A DNA stretch of 64,000 nucleotides from an uncultured Bacteroidales bacterium (lineage in GTDB: Bacteria > Bacteroidota > Bacteroidia > Bacteroidales > Bacteroidaceae). Where the stretch lies: NCBI GenBank assembly GCA_902798685.1, contig CADBXO010000027.1:19875-83874 (forward strand), written 5' to 3'. The position numbers and the translations under genes were made by a program. The notes under the pieces were generated by a model that had not been told where the DNA came from, did not search any database, and was given only the letters and a program-made list of their open reading frames with translations. Shown here piece after piece: positions 1-9,467 of the stretch; position 1 is the first letter of the stretch; each line of letters opens with the position of its first letter.

Positions 1-1255
1 CGGGGAATACGCCTGCATCAGCGGCACCTTTGGCCATGGTGATGCTGGCACCCATATCAACGGTGCTGTCAAGAGCCTGGAAGGGAGGCAGGGCACCCAG
101 GGTGTAGCAACCTATGTCGCCGAACACCTTTGAGTCCTTGTAATCCTTGAGGACGATGTTGATGGCCTCATATACTGAGCGGTGACCGCATCCCTGACAG
201 AGGGCGGGCGGACGTGCCACAACATTCTTTGCAACCTCGGGATGCGGCAGCGGAGCCAGACCCAGAGCGGCCTTTACGATATCGGGGTTGAGCTCTCCCT
301 GACGGGGAAGTTCACCGGTCAGACGGCCTATGATCTTGCAGTCAGAGGGGAGAATACCTGCAACCTGCTCCTCAACGAAGGGCTGACCGTCCTCAATTAC
401 CATGATTGAGTCACACTGCTCGGCCATGGTGCGGATGGTCTCGGCAGGTATGGGGTACTGTGATATCTTGAGCACGGGGAAGGGGATTCCCTCGGGATAG
501 CACTCTGAGAGGTAGTTGTAAGCGTTACCGCAGGCGATGGCACCCAACTTGTAGCGCTTGGCCTCAGCCTTGAAACTGTTGAAGGGTGACTCAACTGACA
601 GACGCATGATCTCGGGCTGACGCTCCAGAAGTGAAGCGTAGCGGCGCTTTGCGATGGCGGGCAGCAATACCCAGTCACGGACTCCGCTGACGGGATTCAG
701 TTCGTTCTGATTGCGTTTTTCCTTGAGAGATACAACAGCGCGTGAGTGGGCCAGACGTGTAACGGTACGCATCAGGACAGGCAGCTTAAGGCTCTCAGAG
801 AGGTCATAGGCGTATGACATCATATCATATGCCTCCTGTTGTGATGAGGGCTCAATGACGGGAATCAGGGCGAACTTGCCGTAATAACGGGTGTCCTGCT
901 CATCCTGTGATGAGTGCATTGAGGGGTCATCGGCCACAAGGACTATCAGACCTCCGTTTACACCGGTAATGGATGAGTTCACGAACGGATCGGCTGCCAC
1001 GTTCATACCCACATGCTTCATGCATACCAGGGCGCGTTTGCCGGCAAATGACATACCAAGAGCAGCCTCCATGGCTGTCTTCTCGTTGGTGCACCAGCGG
1101 TTATGTATCTTTTCACCGGGGTTCTTCTTGCAGTAACCCTGTATGTATTCAGTGATTTCAGTTGACGGTGTTCCCGGATAGGCGTAAACTCCGCTCAGTC
1201 CGGCATCAATGGCTCCCTGTGCAATGGCTTCATCGCCAAGTAACAGTTTCTTCAT
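1..1255 (-). CDS. iorA: Indolepyruvate:ferredoxin oxidoreductase, alpha subunit (3' end outside window)
   Basis: Partial gene: about 418 of the usual 530 or so residues are present, read leftward off the edge. IorA with IorB interconverts aryl-pyruvates (from Trp, Phe, Tyr) and aryl-acetyl-CoA with ferredoxin as electron carrier, in the cytoplasm. Seen: the N-terminal pyrimidine-binding module with AYPGTPSTEI near residue 25, NEKTAMEAALG near 58, and close to the window edge the TPP/Fe-S part with ALCQGCGHRSVYEA and DIGCYTLG. The start ATG at 1255 lies 21 bases after the symporter stop, so this is the last visible gene of the paaK-ACT-symporter-iorA unit; iorB would be expected beyond the edge. 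No lesion is seen in the visible part. Confidence 0.9.
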   Translation of the reverse strand, partial: MKKLLLGDEAIAQGAIDAGLSGVYAYPGTPSTEITEYIQGYCKKNPGEKIHNRWCTNEKTAMEAALGMSFAGKRALVCMKHVGMNVAADPFVNSSITGVNGGLIVLVADDPSMHSSQDEQDTRYYGKFALIPVIEPSSQQEAYDMMSYAYDLSESLKLPVLMRTVTRLAHSRAVVSLKEKRNQNELNPVSGVRDWVLLPAIAKRRYASLLERQPEIMRLSVESPFNSFKAEAKRYKLGAIACGNAYNYLSECYPEGIPFPVLKISQYPIPAETIRTMAEQCDSIMVIEDGQPFVEEQVAGILPSDCKIIGRLTGELPRQGELNPDIVKAALGLAPLPHPEVAKNVVARPPALCQGCGHRSVYEAINIVLKDYKDSKVFGDIGCYTLGALPPFQALDSTVDMGASITMAKGAADAGVFP

Positions 1256-1276
1256 TTCTTATATATTCAATAGTAT

Positions 1277-2859
1277 TTACTTTTTCACTTCCTCGGCATC
1301 CATAAGTGAGGTCGCAGCGTGTACGGTAACCTTACGTTCGTAGCAGCCGAACATCTTCTCAACCTTCTGGGGCTCCTCAACCTTGGTGATAAGGCTTACA
1401 ATGGGTACGATAACAAGACCTGCAACCATTGAGAGCACACCTGCGTTGATGGGTGAGCTGAAGAACGGGCTGATGAATGTGGTCTTGGTGAATGTGCCGT
1501 ACATGCAGCCGCACATGATCAGTACGCCTACGATAAAGCTTGCCCAAACTGATGCCTTGGTGGTCTTCTTCCAGTACAGTCCATAGAGGAACGGAGCCAG
1601 GAAGGCACCTGCAAGAGCACCCCAGCTGATACCCATGAGCTGGGCGATGAATGTTACGGAGCTCTTGGCCTGGATGATAGCAAGTACAGATGATACTGCT
1701 ATGAAGAATACAACCAGCAAGCGGATTGAGAGAAGCTGTGACTTCTCGCTCATCTGCTTGCCGCCCTTGGCAAGAGCCGGCTTGATGATGTCAAGCGTAA
1801 GGGTTGAACCTGATGTGAGTACCAGTGATGAGAGGGTTGACATTGATGCTGAGAGCACCAGGATGATAACCACGCCGATCATCAGGTCAGGCAATGTCTG
1901 GAGCATGGAAGGAACAATGCTGTCATATATTGGTGTGCCGTTGGGTGCAAAATCAATGACACCTCCGTACAGACGGCCGAAACCGCCCAGGAAGTAGCAA
2001 CCGCCTGCCACGATGATGGCAAAGAAGGTTGAGATGAAGGTTCCCTTGCGGATGGCGGCCTCGTCACGGATGGCGTAGAACTTACCTACCATCTGAGGCA
2101 GGCCCCATGTACCGAGTGATGTGAGCAGCACAACGCCCAGCAGCCAGATGGGCTGAGGTCCGAAGAACGATGTGAAGGCTCCGTTAAGGTTTGGAGCAGC
2201 CTCGCTGGGAATCTGTGAGAGTTTCTCAATTGCTGCGGTGAATCCGCCGCGTTCAGTACTGAAAGGATTACGGCTACGATACCTACCAGCATGATCATAC
2301 CCTGGATGAAGTCATTTACGGCAGTTGCCATGTAACCTCCTACCAGCACGTAGATACCGGTCAGGATAGCCATTCCGAGTACGCACCAGCTGTAGTCGAT
2401 GCCGAATGAGAGTCCGAACAGACGTGACAGACCGTTATACAGAGATGCGGTATAAGGGATAAGGAATACGAATACTATTACCGATGCGGCAACCTTGAGT
2501 GCCTGTGAGTTGAAACGCTGTCCAAAGAAGTCAGGCATGGTTGCGCTCTGCAGGTATTGGGTCATAAGACGTGTGCGTCGGCCCAGGATTCTCCATGCAA
2601 GAAGTGAACCGATAAGGGCGTTGCCCAGACCGATCCATGTGGCTGAAAGTCCGTACTTCCAACCGAACTGGCCTGCATATCCTACGAATATTACGGCCGA
2701 AAAGTATGATGTGCCGAATGCGAAAGCTGTAAGCCATGAGCCTACCTTACGGTCACCCAGTACAAATCCCTGTACGTTGTTTGCGGTTTTACGGCAGTAG
2801 ATTCCGACGCCGATCATCACGGCAAAGAACAATATCAGAATCAGAATTTTGAGAAACAT
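1277..2859 (-). pseudogene. Sodium:solute symporter (SSS family), frame broken near 2249
   Basis: Membrane carrier of the sodium/solute symporter family (LeuT-like fold). The N-terminal half (2859 to about 2251) has helix-rich sequence with the family-type stretch GDRKVGSWLTAFAFGTSYFSA near residue 36. The C-terminal half (from about 2248) continues in another frame with GGFTAAIEKL, SLGTWGLPQMVGKFYA and ASMSTLSSLVLTSGS. Read together they make about 526 residues, a normal length. Between the AAC codon at 2251-2253 and the GGC codon at 2246-2248 two bases do not fit the frame, so one base, or a longer out-of-frame piece, is missing. The substrate cannot be read from sequence; its place between an ACT protein and iorA suggests an aryl-acetate or aromatic amino acid (inference). 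Confidence 0.82.
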
Positions 2860-2895
2860 GATGGTATGGTTTAAAGGTTAATAATAAGGCGTGTT

Positions 2896-3312
2896 TTATT
2901 CCCATCCCTGGATAAGGGTGAGACCCTTTTCTGTGGCAACGCGTTCAGCTACTTCAAGATTTGCAGGACGTATGATAAGAACCAACTTACCGTCTTTATG
3001 GAAAGTGTACAGATAGCTTATTGAGCATCCTCCCGAAGTCAGTGCGTCAACGGCATCGGCAAAAGCGGCGGTATCGGGTTCAACCTGAATTGCAAGAACC
3101 TCATTCAGGTTTACCAAATGGCCCTGTGCAGAAAGCAGACGGGCTGCCTTCTTCTGGTCTGAGGTGATAAGACGCAGTATTCCGTACTCGGTGGTATCGG
3201 CTACTGATGCGGCCTGGATCTCTATGTTCTGGTCCTTGAGGGCGGTCAGGATATCACTCAGCTTGCCGCGCTGGTTCTCAAGAAATATTGAAATCTGCTT
3301 AATGGTCTTCAT
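2896..3312 (-). CDS. Tandem ACT-domain protein
   Basis: 138-residue soluble protein made of two ACT folds (about residues 3-68 and 72-138). ACT domains bind amino acids at dimer interfaces and usually act as regulatory sensors. Seen: KQISIFLENQRGKLSDI at the start, the typical beta-alpha-beta opening of an ACT unit, and a second unit starting at LAIQVEP. No catalytic domain is attached. It starts 11 bases after paaK and is followed 36 bases on by the symporter. Small ACT proteins next to paaK and iorAB are common in anaerobes, where they probably respond to aromatic amino acids (inference). Confidence 0.85.
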   Translation of the reverse strand: MKTIKQISIFLENQRGKLSDILTALKDQNIEIQAASVADTTEYGILRLITSDQKKAARLLSAQGHLVNLNEVLAIQVEPDTAAFADAVDALTSGGCSISYLYTFHKDGKLVLIIRPANLEVAERVATEKGLTLIQGWE

Positions 3313-3323
3313 AATCTCCTTTA

Positions 3324-4625
3324 TTAATGGTTATGACGCAAATCATTTACTCTCTTGGCCTTGCCGTCTGACTGCGGGATTACACCCTTGCCGACAAGTT
3401 TTACTCTCGGTGTGAGCAGGATCTCATCCTTGAGGCGGCGGGTAATCTCCTTGGTCAGGTTCTGAAGCATTGCGAAATCATCGGTAGCCTGTGCGAGTTC
3501 GGCCTCGATGGTCATCTCGTCGTTGTCACCTACGGTCTCGATGGTGATCAGGTAGTCGCTTGCCAGCTCGGGGAACTGCATCAGGATCTTCTCTATCTGG
3601 ATAGGATAGATGTTCACGCCCTTGACAATCATCATGTCATCCGAACGGCCCTGGAAACGTGCCAGACGAACGTGTGTACGGCCGCAAGGGCAGTCACCCG
3701 GCAGGATGCGGGTAAGGTCACGTGTGCGGTAGCGGAACAGAGGCATGGCCTCACGGTTGAGTGTGGTCAGAACCAGCTCTCCCAGCTCACCCTCTGGAAC
3801 GGGCTCCAGAGTCTCGGGATCCAGGATCTCAACGATATAATTGTCTTCCCAGATGTGCATTCCGTTCTGCTCCTGGCACTCGATTGCTACGCCGGGGCCG
3901 CACATCTCACTCATTCCGAAGTTGTTGTATGCCTTGGCACCCCAGATCTCCTCAATACGCTTGCGCTGTGCCTCTGAGTGGGGCTCGGCGCCGATGATGA
4001 GGGTGTGTACTGTGGTGTTGCGGGGATCAATTCCCTCCTCCTCAAATGCTGCTGCCAGACGGGTTGCATATGAAGGTATGCAGTGCAGTGCAGTAGTGCC
4101 GAAGTCAGTGATGAACTTTACGTGGCGCTTGCTGTTACCTGCACCTGCGGGAACGGTAAGTGCGCCCAGACGCTCTGCTGCATACTGTATGCCCAGACCG
4201 CCTGTGAACATTCCGTAACCTGATGTATTCTGAATGATGTCGGTGTTACGCAGACCTATGCAGTACATGGAACGTGCCATGGCATCGGCCCACTCGTCAA
4301 GGTCTTTCTGTGAATGAAGTATAACTGTGGGATTGCCGGTGGTGCCGCTTGATGAGTGCAGACGGACTACCTTTTCCAGAGGTATTGACTTGATACCGAA
4401 AGGATAAGTGGCACGGAGGTCATTCTTTGTTGTGAAGGGGAATCTCTTGATATCCTCAACTGACTTGATACTCTCCGGGGTGATGCCCAGTTCCTTGAAT
4501 TTGGGAGCGTAGAACTCGCTGCCCATTGCAATCTCGACGGTTTTCTTGAGACGCTCTACCTGCAGCTTCTCAAGCTGTTTGCGGGGCATTGTCTCAATCT
4601 CCTCATTCCAGTATTTACCGTTCAT
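3324..4625 (-). CDS. paaK: Phenylacetate-CoA ligase
   Basis: Cytoplasmic acyl-adenylate-forming enzyme activating phenylacetate or another aryl-acetate to its CoA thioester with ATP. Seen: LHSSSGTTGNPT near residue 92 (P-loop-like AMP-binding motif), NNFGMSEMCGPG near 215, YRTRDLT near 300 and the C-terminal GVNIYPIQIE hinge region. The start chosen is ATG 4625 (433 residues, the usual size), not ATG 4694, because a promoter (TTG 4692-4694, 20 bases, TAAATTTG 4664-4671) would start RNA near 4659, after 4694. With iorA next door the product can be reductively carboxylated to an aryl-pyruvate, or the pathway can run in reverse as aromatic amino acid fermentation. Confidence 0.93.
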   Translation of the reverse strand: MNGKYWNEEIETMPRKQLEKLQVERLKKTVEIAMGSEFYAPKFKELGITPESIKSVEDIKRFPFTTKNDLRATYPFGIKSIPLEKVVRLHSSSGTTGNPTVILHSQKDLDEWADAMARSMYCIGLRNTDIIQNTSGYGMFTGGLGIQYAAERLGALTVPAGAGNSKRHVKFITDFGTTALHCIPSYATRLAAAFEEEGIDPRNTTVHTLIIGAEPHSEAQRKRIEEIWGAKAYNNFGMSEMCGPGVAIECQEQNGMHIWEDNYIVEILDPETLEPVPEGELGELVLTTLNREAMPLFRYRTRDLTRILPGDCPCGRTHVRLARFQGRSDDMMIVKGVNIYPIQIEKILMQFPELASDYLITIETVGDNDEMTIEAELAQATDDFAMLQNLTKEITRRLKDEILLTPRVKLVGKGVIPQSDGKAKRVNDLRHNH

Positions 4626-4663
4626 ATTTGTATAATTATGCGTTAATTCGTTAGTTTGGTTTG

Positions 4664-4694
4664 CAAATTTATAAAATTCGGTTGAGTTGTTCAA
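4664..4694 (-). promoter_or_regulatory. Promoter of paaK-ACT-symporter-iorA
   Basis: On the minus strand TTG (4694-4692), 20 bases, then TAAATTTG (4671-4664), a full match to the Bacteroidetes -33/-7 pattern. It overlaps the last codons of sufE, so the cluster can be transcribed apart from the upstream housekeeping operon. It sets the paaK start to 4625 with a leader of about 34 bases. Confidence 0.65.
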
Positions 4695-5107
4695 CTTTTT
4701 GAATAGGCTAATGCATAGGTTTTAATCTGTTTTAGCATGGACAGCAGTCCGTTGCTGCGGGTGGGTGACAGATGCTGTGTAAGTCCAATAGCATCAATAA
4801 AGTGAACGTCACTGGCCAGAATCTCGGCCGGAGTATGGTCCGACAGGACCCTGATAAGCAGTGCAATCAGGCCTTTCGTGATGATGGCATCGCTGTCTGC
4901 CTCAAAGTGAACCAGTCCGTCCTGCATGGTTGCATGCAGCCAGACGCGGCTCTGACAGCCGTCAATCAGATTATCCTCAGTTTTGTATGCAGCATCCAAC
5001 GCGGGCTGCTCGTTGCCCAGATCTATAATCATCTGGTATTTGTCCATCCAGTCGTCAAAGGCGCTGAACTCTTCAATCACTTCCTCCTGAAGTTCGTCTA
5101 TTGTCAT
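4691..5107 (-). CDS. sufE: Cysteine desulfuration protein SufE
   Basis: 138-residue sulfur-transfer protein that takes persulfide from the cysteine desulfurase SufS and passes it to the Suf scaffold for Fe-S cluster assembly. The acceptor cysteine is Cys51 in DGCQSRVW, and the family motif continues with FEADSDAIITKGL. Length is normal for SufE. Its ATG (5107) overlaps the stop of the upstream M28 gene by four bases (ATGA type), so it is translationally coupled to it. It is the last gene of the operon that starts at the nucleoside kinase; IspG upstream in the same operon is itself an Fe-S enzyme. Confidence 0.94.
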   Translation of the reverse strand: MTIDELQEEVIEEFSAFDDWMDKYQMIIDLGNEQPALDAAYKTEDNLIDGCQSRVWLHATMQDGLVHFEADSDAIITKGLIALLIRVLSDHTPAEILASDVHFIDAIGLTQHLSPTRSNGLLSMLKQIKTYALAYSKS

Positions 5108-6090
5108 GGTTTTTCGTTGTATATGACCTCAATAAGCGTCTTTCCGACTGCTTCAAGGACCTTTTTGTCGATATTGTCAATATTGTCGCTTACGGTGTGC
5201 CAGGTGGGGCCGAATGAACTCTCCTCACATGCCGGAAGGTAGGGTACGATGTCTATGGCAGGTATGTGTGCCAAGGTGTTTATGAAATAGTGGTCATCAG
5301 TAACGTATCCTCCGTCAACAGACTTGAAGATTGAGCTGTAGCCCAGCTTTCTTGCAGCACCCCATACCTTCTCAATGATTGGTCTGCCGAACCTTATGGA
5401 GTATCCCTCGCGGCAGAAAGCGGCTCCCTTGCCGCCTACCATGTCAAGCAGGATGGCGTAACGTGCACGGTAACCCTCTACGTGGGGATTCTTGGCCCAG
5501 TGCTGGGTTCCCAGACCCCACCATGTCTCAAGATGCTGACCCTGATAGCTGTCACCGGGACCCCAGTCCTCGGCATCCAGGAATATGCAGTCAACACCTA
5601 TCTCCGGTGCCTGTTTCTGCATCTGACGGGCTATCTCAAGTATCACGCCTACACCGCTGGCTCCGTCATTTGCGGCATCAACGGGTTTCATCCAGTTGGC
5701 CGGATCGGGGTCATTATCGGCCCAGGGACGGCTGTCCCAGTGAGAGCAGAGTATGATGCGTGTGGGCTGGTCAATATTGAAACTGCCTATGATGTTTGTA
5801 CACTTCAGGGTGGTGCCGTCAAAGGTCTTGGCGTTAAATTCCTGGAAGTATACATGATCGGCTCCGAAAGATGAGAGCATGGCTCCCAGCCAGATTCCGC
5901 AGTCATCATGTACTTTTGTGTTGGGTACGCGCGGACCGAAATCGGTCTGAGCCTTGATGTAGTTGAATGCACTGTCGGCGCAGAATTCAGGGGTCTGGAC
6001 AGTGGCCGGAGCGGTTGTTTGGGTAGCTTTCCGGCCTCCGCATGAGAGTGCCATGAACAGCACCGTCAGTATAATGGCGGAATTCTTCAT
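5104..6090 (-). CDS. M28-family peptidase / glutaminyl-peptide cyclotransferase-like lipoprotein
   Basis: 328 residues. The N-terminus has a lipoprotein signal with lipobox ALSCGG (lipidated Cys17), so the protein is exported and membrane anchored. The body is the M28 zinc-aminopeptidase fold: CSHWDSRPW near residue 116 (His ligand), DAANDGASG near 138 (Asp ligand), FLDAEDWG near 170 (Glu/Asp) and TWHTVSDN near 296 (His). The DSRPWAD and DAEDWGPGD wording matches the bacterial glutaminyl cyclase branch, which forms N-terminal pyroglutamate on exported proteins; an aminopeptidase role is not excluded. It starts 2 bases after cysS. Confidence 0.85.
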   Translation of the reverse strand: MKNSAIILTVLFMALSCGGRKATQTTAPATVQTPEFCADSAFNYIKAQTDFGPRVPNTKVHDDCGIWLGAMLSSFGADHVYFQEFNAKTFDGTTLKCTNIIGSFNIDQPTRIILCSHWDSRPWADNDPDPANWMKPVDAANDGASGVGVILEIARQMQKQAPEIGVDCIFLDAEDWGPGDSYQGQHLETWWGLGTQHWAKNPHVEGYRARYAILLDMVGGKGAAFCREGYSIRFGRPIIEKVWGAARKLGYSSIFKSVDGGYVTDDHYFINTLAHIPAIDIVPYLPACEESSFGPTWHTVSDNIDNIDKKVLEAVGKTLIEVIYNEKP

Positions 6091-6092
6091 TT

Positions 6093-7568
6093 TTAGCGGT
6101 TCAGTTTCCAGGTTGCACCGTCCTTGGTATCCTTGATCTCGAATCCCAGAGCGGTTAATTCATTGCGTATCTTATCACTTGTGGCCCAGTCCTTGTTGGC
6201 CTTGGCAATGGCGCGCTGCTCAAGCAACATGTCGACCACTTTGCCGAATGCCTCTTCCCGACCGGTTCCGCCCCCTTCTTCGGCCTTGATTCCAAGGATA
6301 TCGAAGAGGAAAGTATCGAACAGAGACTTGAGTTCGGCCACATCGGCGGCGGTAAGTTTGGCGTTGCCGTCAACAGCCTGGTTGATCACCTTGGCGGCAT
6401 CGAACAGGTGGCTGATTACGATAGGTGTGTTCAGGTCATCGTCCATGGCCTCATAGCACTTGCCCTTGAATTCGCTTACGCTTACAGTGCTCTCAGCTGC
6501 GGGCTGTATGCGGCCGATGGCATTGTATGCCTCCATCAGACGTGACATAGCCTTCTCGGCAGCCTGCAGAGCATCGTTGCTGAAGTCTACGGTACCGCGG
6601 TAGTGGGCCATCAGTATGAAGAAGCGGATGGTCATGGGGCTGTAGGCCTGCTTCAGATTGGGGTTCTGACCGGTAAAGAACTCGTTCAGAGTGATGAAGT
6701 TACCAAGTGACTTACCCATCTTCTGTCCGTTGATGGTAATCATGTTGTTGTGCATCCAGTAGTGAACGATGTCATGACCCTGGCTGGCAACGGCCTGTGC
6801 AATCTCGCACTCGTGGTGCGGGAAGATAAGGTCCATGCCGCCTCCGTGTATGTCAAAACGCTCACCCAGATACTTGCGTCCCATGGCGGTGCACTCGCAG
6901 TGCCAGCCGGGGAATCCGTTGCTCCAGGGTGAAGGCCAGCGCATGATATGTTCGGGCTGGGCTTTCTTCCAGAGAGCAAAGTCTGCAGGGTTGTGTTTCT
7001 CCTCCTGACCGTCAAGCTCACGGGTTGTATTGAGTACGTCATCCAGATTACGGCCTGAGAGTATGCCGTAGCGATGATCCTTGTTGTACTTGTTTACGTC
7101 AAAGTAGATGCTGCACTGGCTCTCGTATGCATAGCCGTTATCCAGAATCTGCTTTACCAGCTCAATCTGCTCAATGATATGGCCCGATGCGTGCGGCTCG
7201 ATGCTGGGCGGAAGTACGTTAAGCATCTCCATTGCCTTGTGGTAGCGCAGGGTATAGTACTGAACCACCTCCATGGGCTCCAGCTGCTCCAGACGCGCCT
7301 TTTTTGCGATCTTGTCCTCACCCTCATCGGCATCATGCTCCAGATGGCCTACATCAGTGATGTTGCGAACATAACGGACTTTGTATCCCAGATGCTGCAG
7401 GTAGCGGAACAGGATATCAAATGTTATTGCGGGGCGTGCATGACCCAGATGCGGATCACCATATACTGTGGGACCGCATACGTACATGCCTACATGTGGC
7501 GGATTCAAGGCTTCAAACAACTCTTTCTTTCTGGTAAGAGTGTTGTAGATCGTCAGTTTGTTTTCCAT
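6093..7568 (-). CDS. cysS: Cysteine--tRNA ligase
   Basis: Class I aminoacyl-tRNA synthetase charging tRNA-Cys. Seen: [10 protein letters not shown] near residue 28 (zinc Cys), HLGHARP (HIGH box) near 40, WHCECTAMG (zinc Cys) near 210, [10 protein letters not shown] near 235, and QKMGKSLGN (KMSKS box with Gly for Ser) near 281. The start is ATG 7568, giving 491 residues with the conserved KLTIYNTL opening; an in-frame ATG at 7592 would lie inside ispG and adds eight non-conserved residues. A purine-rich AAAGAGA sits just upstream of 7568. The gene lies one base after the ispG stop. Confidence 0.96.
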   Translation of the reverse strand: MENKLTIYNTLTRKKELFEALNPPHVGMYVCGPTVYGDPHLGHARPAITFDILFRYLQHLGYKVRYVRNITDVGHLEHDADEGEDKIAKKARLEQLEPMEVVQYYTLRYHKAMEMLNVLPPSIEPHASGHIIEQIELVKQILDNGYAYESQCSIYFDVNKYNKDHRYGILSGRNLDDVLNTTRELDGQEEKHNPADFALWKKAQPEHIMRWPSPWSNGFPGWHCECTAMGRKYLGERFDIHGGGMDLIFPHHECEIAQAVASQGHDIVHYWMHNNMITINGQKMGKSLGNFITLNEFFTGQNPNLKQAYSPMTIRFFILMAHYRGTVDFSNDALQAAEKAMSRLMEAYNAIGRIQPAAESTVSVSEFKGKCYEAMDDDLNTPIVISHLFDAAKVINQAVDGNAKLTAADVAELKSLFDTFLFDILGIKAEEGGGTGREEAFGKVVDMLLEQRAIAKANKDWATSDKIRNELTALGFEIKDTKDGATWKLNR

Positions 7569-7569
7569 A

Positions 7570-8946
7570 TTATCTCTTTGTTGTTTCTTCAATCAATTGG
7601 AGGAGCCGCTCCACAGCATTCTCCTCGGGGATATTTTTCTCTATGCACTCCTTGCCGCGATAGAGGCTTATCTTTCCGCGGCCTGCGCCCACGTAACCGA
7701 AATCGGCATCTGCCATCTCGCCCGGTCCGTTCACGATACAGCCCATGATGGCTATCTTGACGCCTTTGAGATGACCCGTGGCGGCTTTTATGCGTGCAAT
7801 TGTCTCTTCAAGATTGTAAAGTGTCCGTCCGCAGCCCGGACATGATATGTATTCCGGTTTGCTGAACCTTATGCGTGCACCCTGCAGTATGGCCTCCTCA
7901 GTGGATTTGATCTGGGCGGCGGTCATATTGGGGTTGGTCAGTTTAAGGTCACCTGCCTTGCCGTCAATGAGCAGTGCACCGGCATCCATGGCGGCGTGCA
8001 GCTGGAAATCTTCGAGCGAAGAGTCATTGTATGACAGCCGGAGTATATTATTCTCAATTTTGGCCGATGCACGCACCTGCGCGCTAACGGCTGCATAATC
8101 AACAAGTTTGCGTGCTACAGGTATCTCTCGCTCGGGTGCTTCGGACAGAGAAACGCGAATTGTATCGCCGATGCCCTCGGCCAGCAGCGCTCCGATGCCT
8201 ATAGCACTCTTAATGCGTCCGTCTTCACCCTCTCCGGCCTCGGTTACACCCAGATGGATTGGGAATGCCATGCCCTCGCGGTCCATCTCCTTTACCAGCA
8301 GACGTACGGTCTCAATCATGACAACCGTGTTGCTGGCCTTGATGGAAATGACCACGTTCATAAAGTTCTGCTCCACGCAAATGCGCAGGAACTCCATGCA
8401 GCTCTCGACCATGCCGGCGGGCGTGTTGCCGTAACGGCTCATGATGCGGTCTGAGAGTGATCCGTGGTTGACTCCTATGCGTATGGCGGTGCCGTGCTCA
8501 CGGCATATATTCAGGAACGGGATGAAACGGTCGCGTATGCGTTCAATCTCCTGGGCATACTCCTGATCAGTGTACTCCAGATGCTTGAACGTGCGTGCAG
8601 GATCCACATAGTTGCCCGGGTTGATGCGAACCTTCTCCACGTAACGGGCGGCCACATCGGCCACGGCGGGGTTGAAGTGGACATCGGCCACAAGCGGGGT
8701 ATCAAAGCCGCGTTCAGTCAGACCCTCACGGATAAGGCGCATGTTCTCGGCCTCACGTGTGCCCTGAGTGGTCATGCGCACCAGTTCGCCGCCTGCCTGG
8801 ATGATACGTATGGCCTGCTCGATGCAGCCTTGGGTATCCATGGTGGCAGTGGTGGTCATGGACTGCAGGCGTATGGGATTATCGCTGCCGATGGCGGTGC
8901 TGCCCACACGGACGCTTATGGTTTTCCTGCGGTTGTATACGGCCAT
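7570..8946 (-). CDS. ispG: 4-hydroxy-3-methylbut-2-enyl diphosphate synthase
   Basis: IspG (GcpE) of the MEP isoprenoid pathway converts MEcPP to HMBPP with a [4Fe-4S] cluster. Seen: TIM barrel with LVADVHFNP and RINPGNY, and the C-terminal Fe-S domain with CPGCGRT near residue 367 and [12 protein letters not shown] near 402, so the three cluster Cys and the Glu are present. Length 458 lies between the two-domain form (about 370, E. coli) and the three-domain plant/Bacteroidetes form (about 600). The linker between the barrel and CPGCGRT is about 80 residues, apparently a shortened insert, with no frame break. Two bases separate it from purE. Confidence 0.94.
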   Translation of the reverse strand: MAVYNRRKTISVRVGSTAIGSDNPIRLQSMTTTATMDTQGCIEQAIRIIQAGGELVRMTTQGTREAENMRLIREGLTERGFDTPLVADVHFNPAVADVAARYVEKVRINPGNYVDPARTFKHLEYTDQEYAQEIERIRDRFIPFLNICREHGTAIRIGVNHGSLSDRIMSRYGNTPAGMVESCMEFLRICVEQNFMNVVISIKASNTVVMIETVRLLVKEMDREGMAFPIHLGVTEAGEGEDGRIKSAIGIGALLAEGIGDTIRVSLSEAPEREIPVARKLVDYAAVSAQVRASAKIENNILRLSYNDSSLEDFQLHAAMDAGALLIDGKAGDLKLTNPNMTAAQIKSTEEAILQGARIRFSKPEYISCPGCGRTLYNLEETIARIKAATGHLKGVKIAIMGCIVNGPGEMADADFGYVGAGRGKISLYRGKECIEKNIPEENAVERLLQLIEETTKR

Positions 8947-8948
8947 TA

Positions 8949-9464
8949 TCAGTTGGTCTTGTAGTTGTATTTTACCTGACTCAGCTCGGCGTTGGCCTTC
9001 TCGATCTTATCCTTGAGACCCTCCTTGTGAGCGGCCAGACGTGCAGCCAGATCAGCATCGGCTACTGCCAGAATCTGGGCGGCCAGGATGGCTGCGTTCT
9101 GTGCGCCGTTTACACCTACGGTAGCTACGGGAATTCCGGGGGGCATCTGGATGATTGAGAGCATGGCGTCCAGACCGTCAAGCATACCCTTGATGGGTAC
9201 ACCGATAACGGGAACGTTGGTGTTGGCTGCAATCACACCAGGCAGGGCTGCTGCCATGCCGGCTGCTGCGATGATGACCTTGATGCCGCGTGCCTGTGCA
9301 CCCTTGGCAAACTCCTCAACGGCTGCAGGTGTGCGGTGAGCGGATAATGCGTTCATCTCAAACGGTACCTGGATGCTGTCCAGAAAGGCGGCTGCCTTCT
9401 CCATAACGGGCAGATCAGATGTGCTGCCCATGATGATACTTACTACTGGTTTCATATCTGTCAT
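8949..9464 (-). CDS. purE: N5-carboxyaminoimidazole ribonucleotide mutase
   Basis: Class I PurE of purine biosynthesis, converting N5-CAIR to CAIR. Seen: the phosphate-binding opening IIMGSTSDLPVM at residues 10-21, the conserved SAHRTP at about 41-46 with the catalytic His, and the core GMAAALPGVIAA. 171 residues, normal for the class. It sits 3 bases after rpoN and 2 bases before ispG in the long minus-strand operon. A second purine gene, purT, lies at 57135. Confidence 0.96.
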   Translation of the reverse strand: MTDMKPVVSIIMGSTSDLPVMEKAAAFLDSIQVPFEMNALSAHRTPAAVEEFAKGAQARGIKVIIAAAGMAAALPGVIAANTNVPVIGVPIKGMLDGLDAMLSIIQMPPGIPVATVGVNGAQNAAILAAQILAVADADLAARLAAHKEGLKDKIEKANAELSQVKYNYKTN

Positions 9465-9467
9465 TTA

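Noticed and set aside
7074-7845. Plus-strand frames opposite cysS and ispG
   Set aside because: Both opposite genes are clear conserved enzymes; the antisense frames have no recognisable domain or start context.
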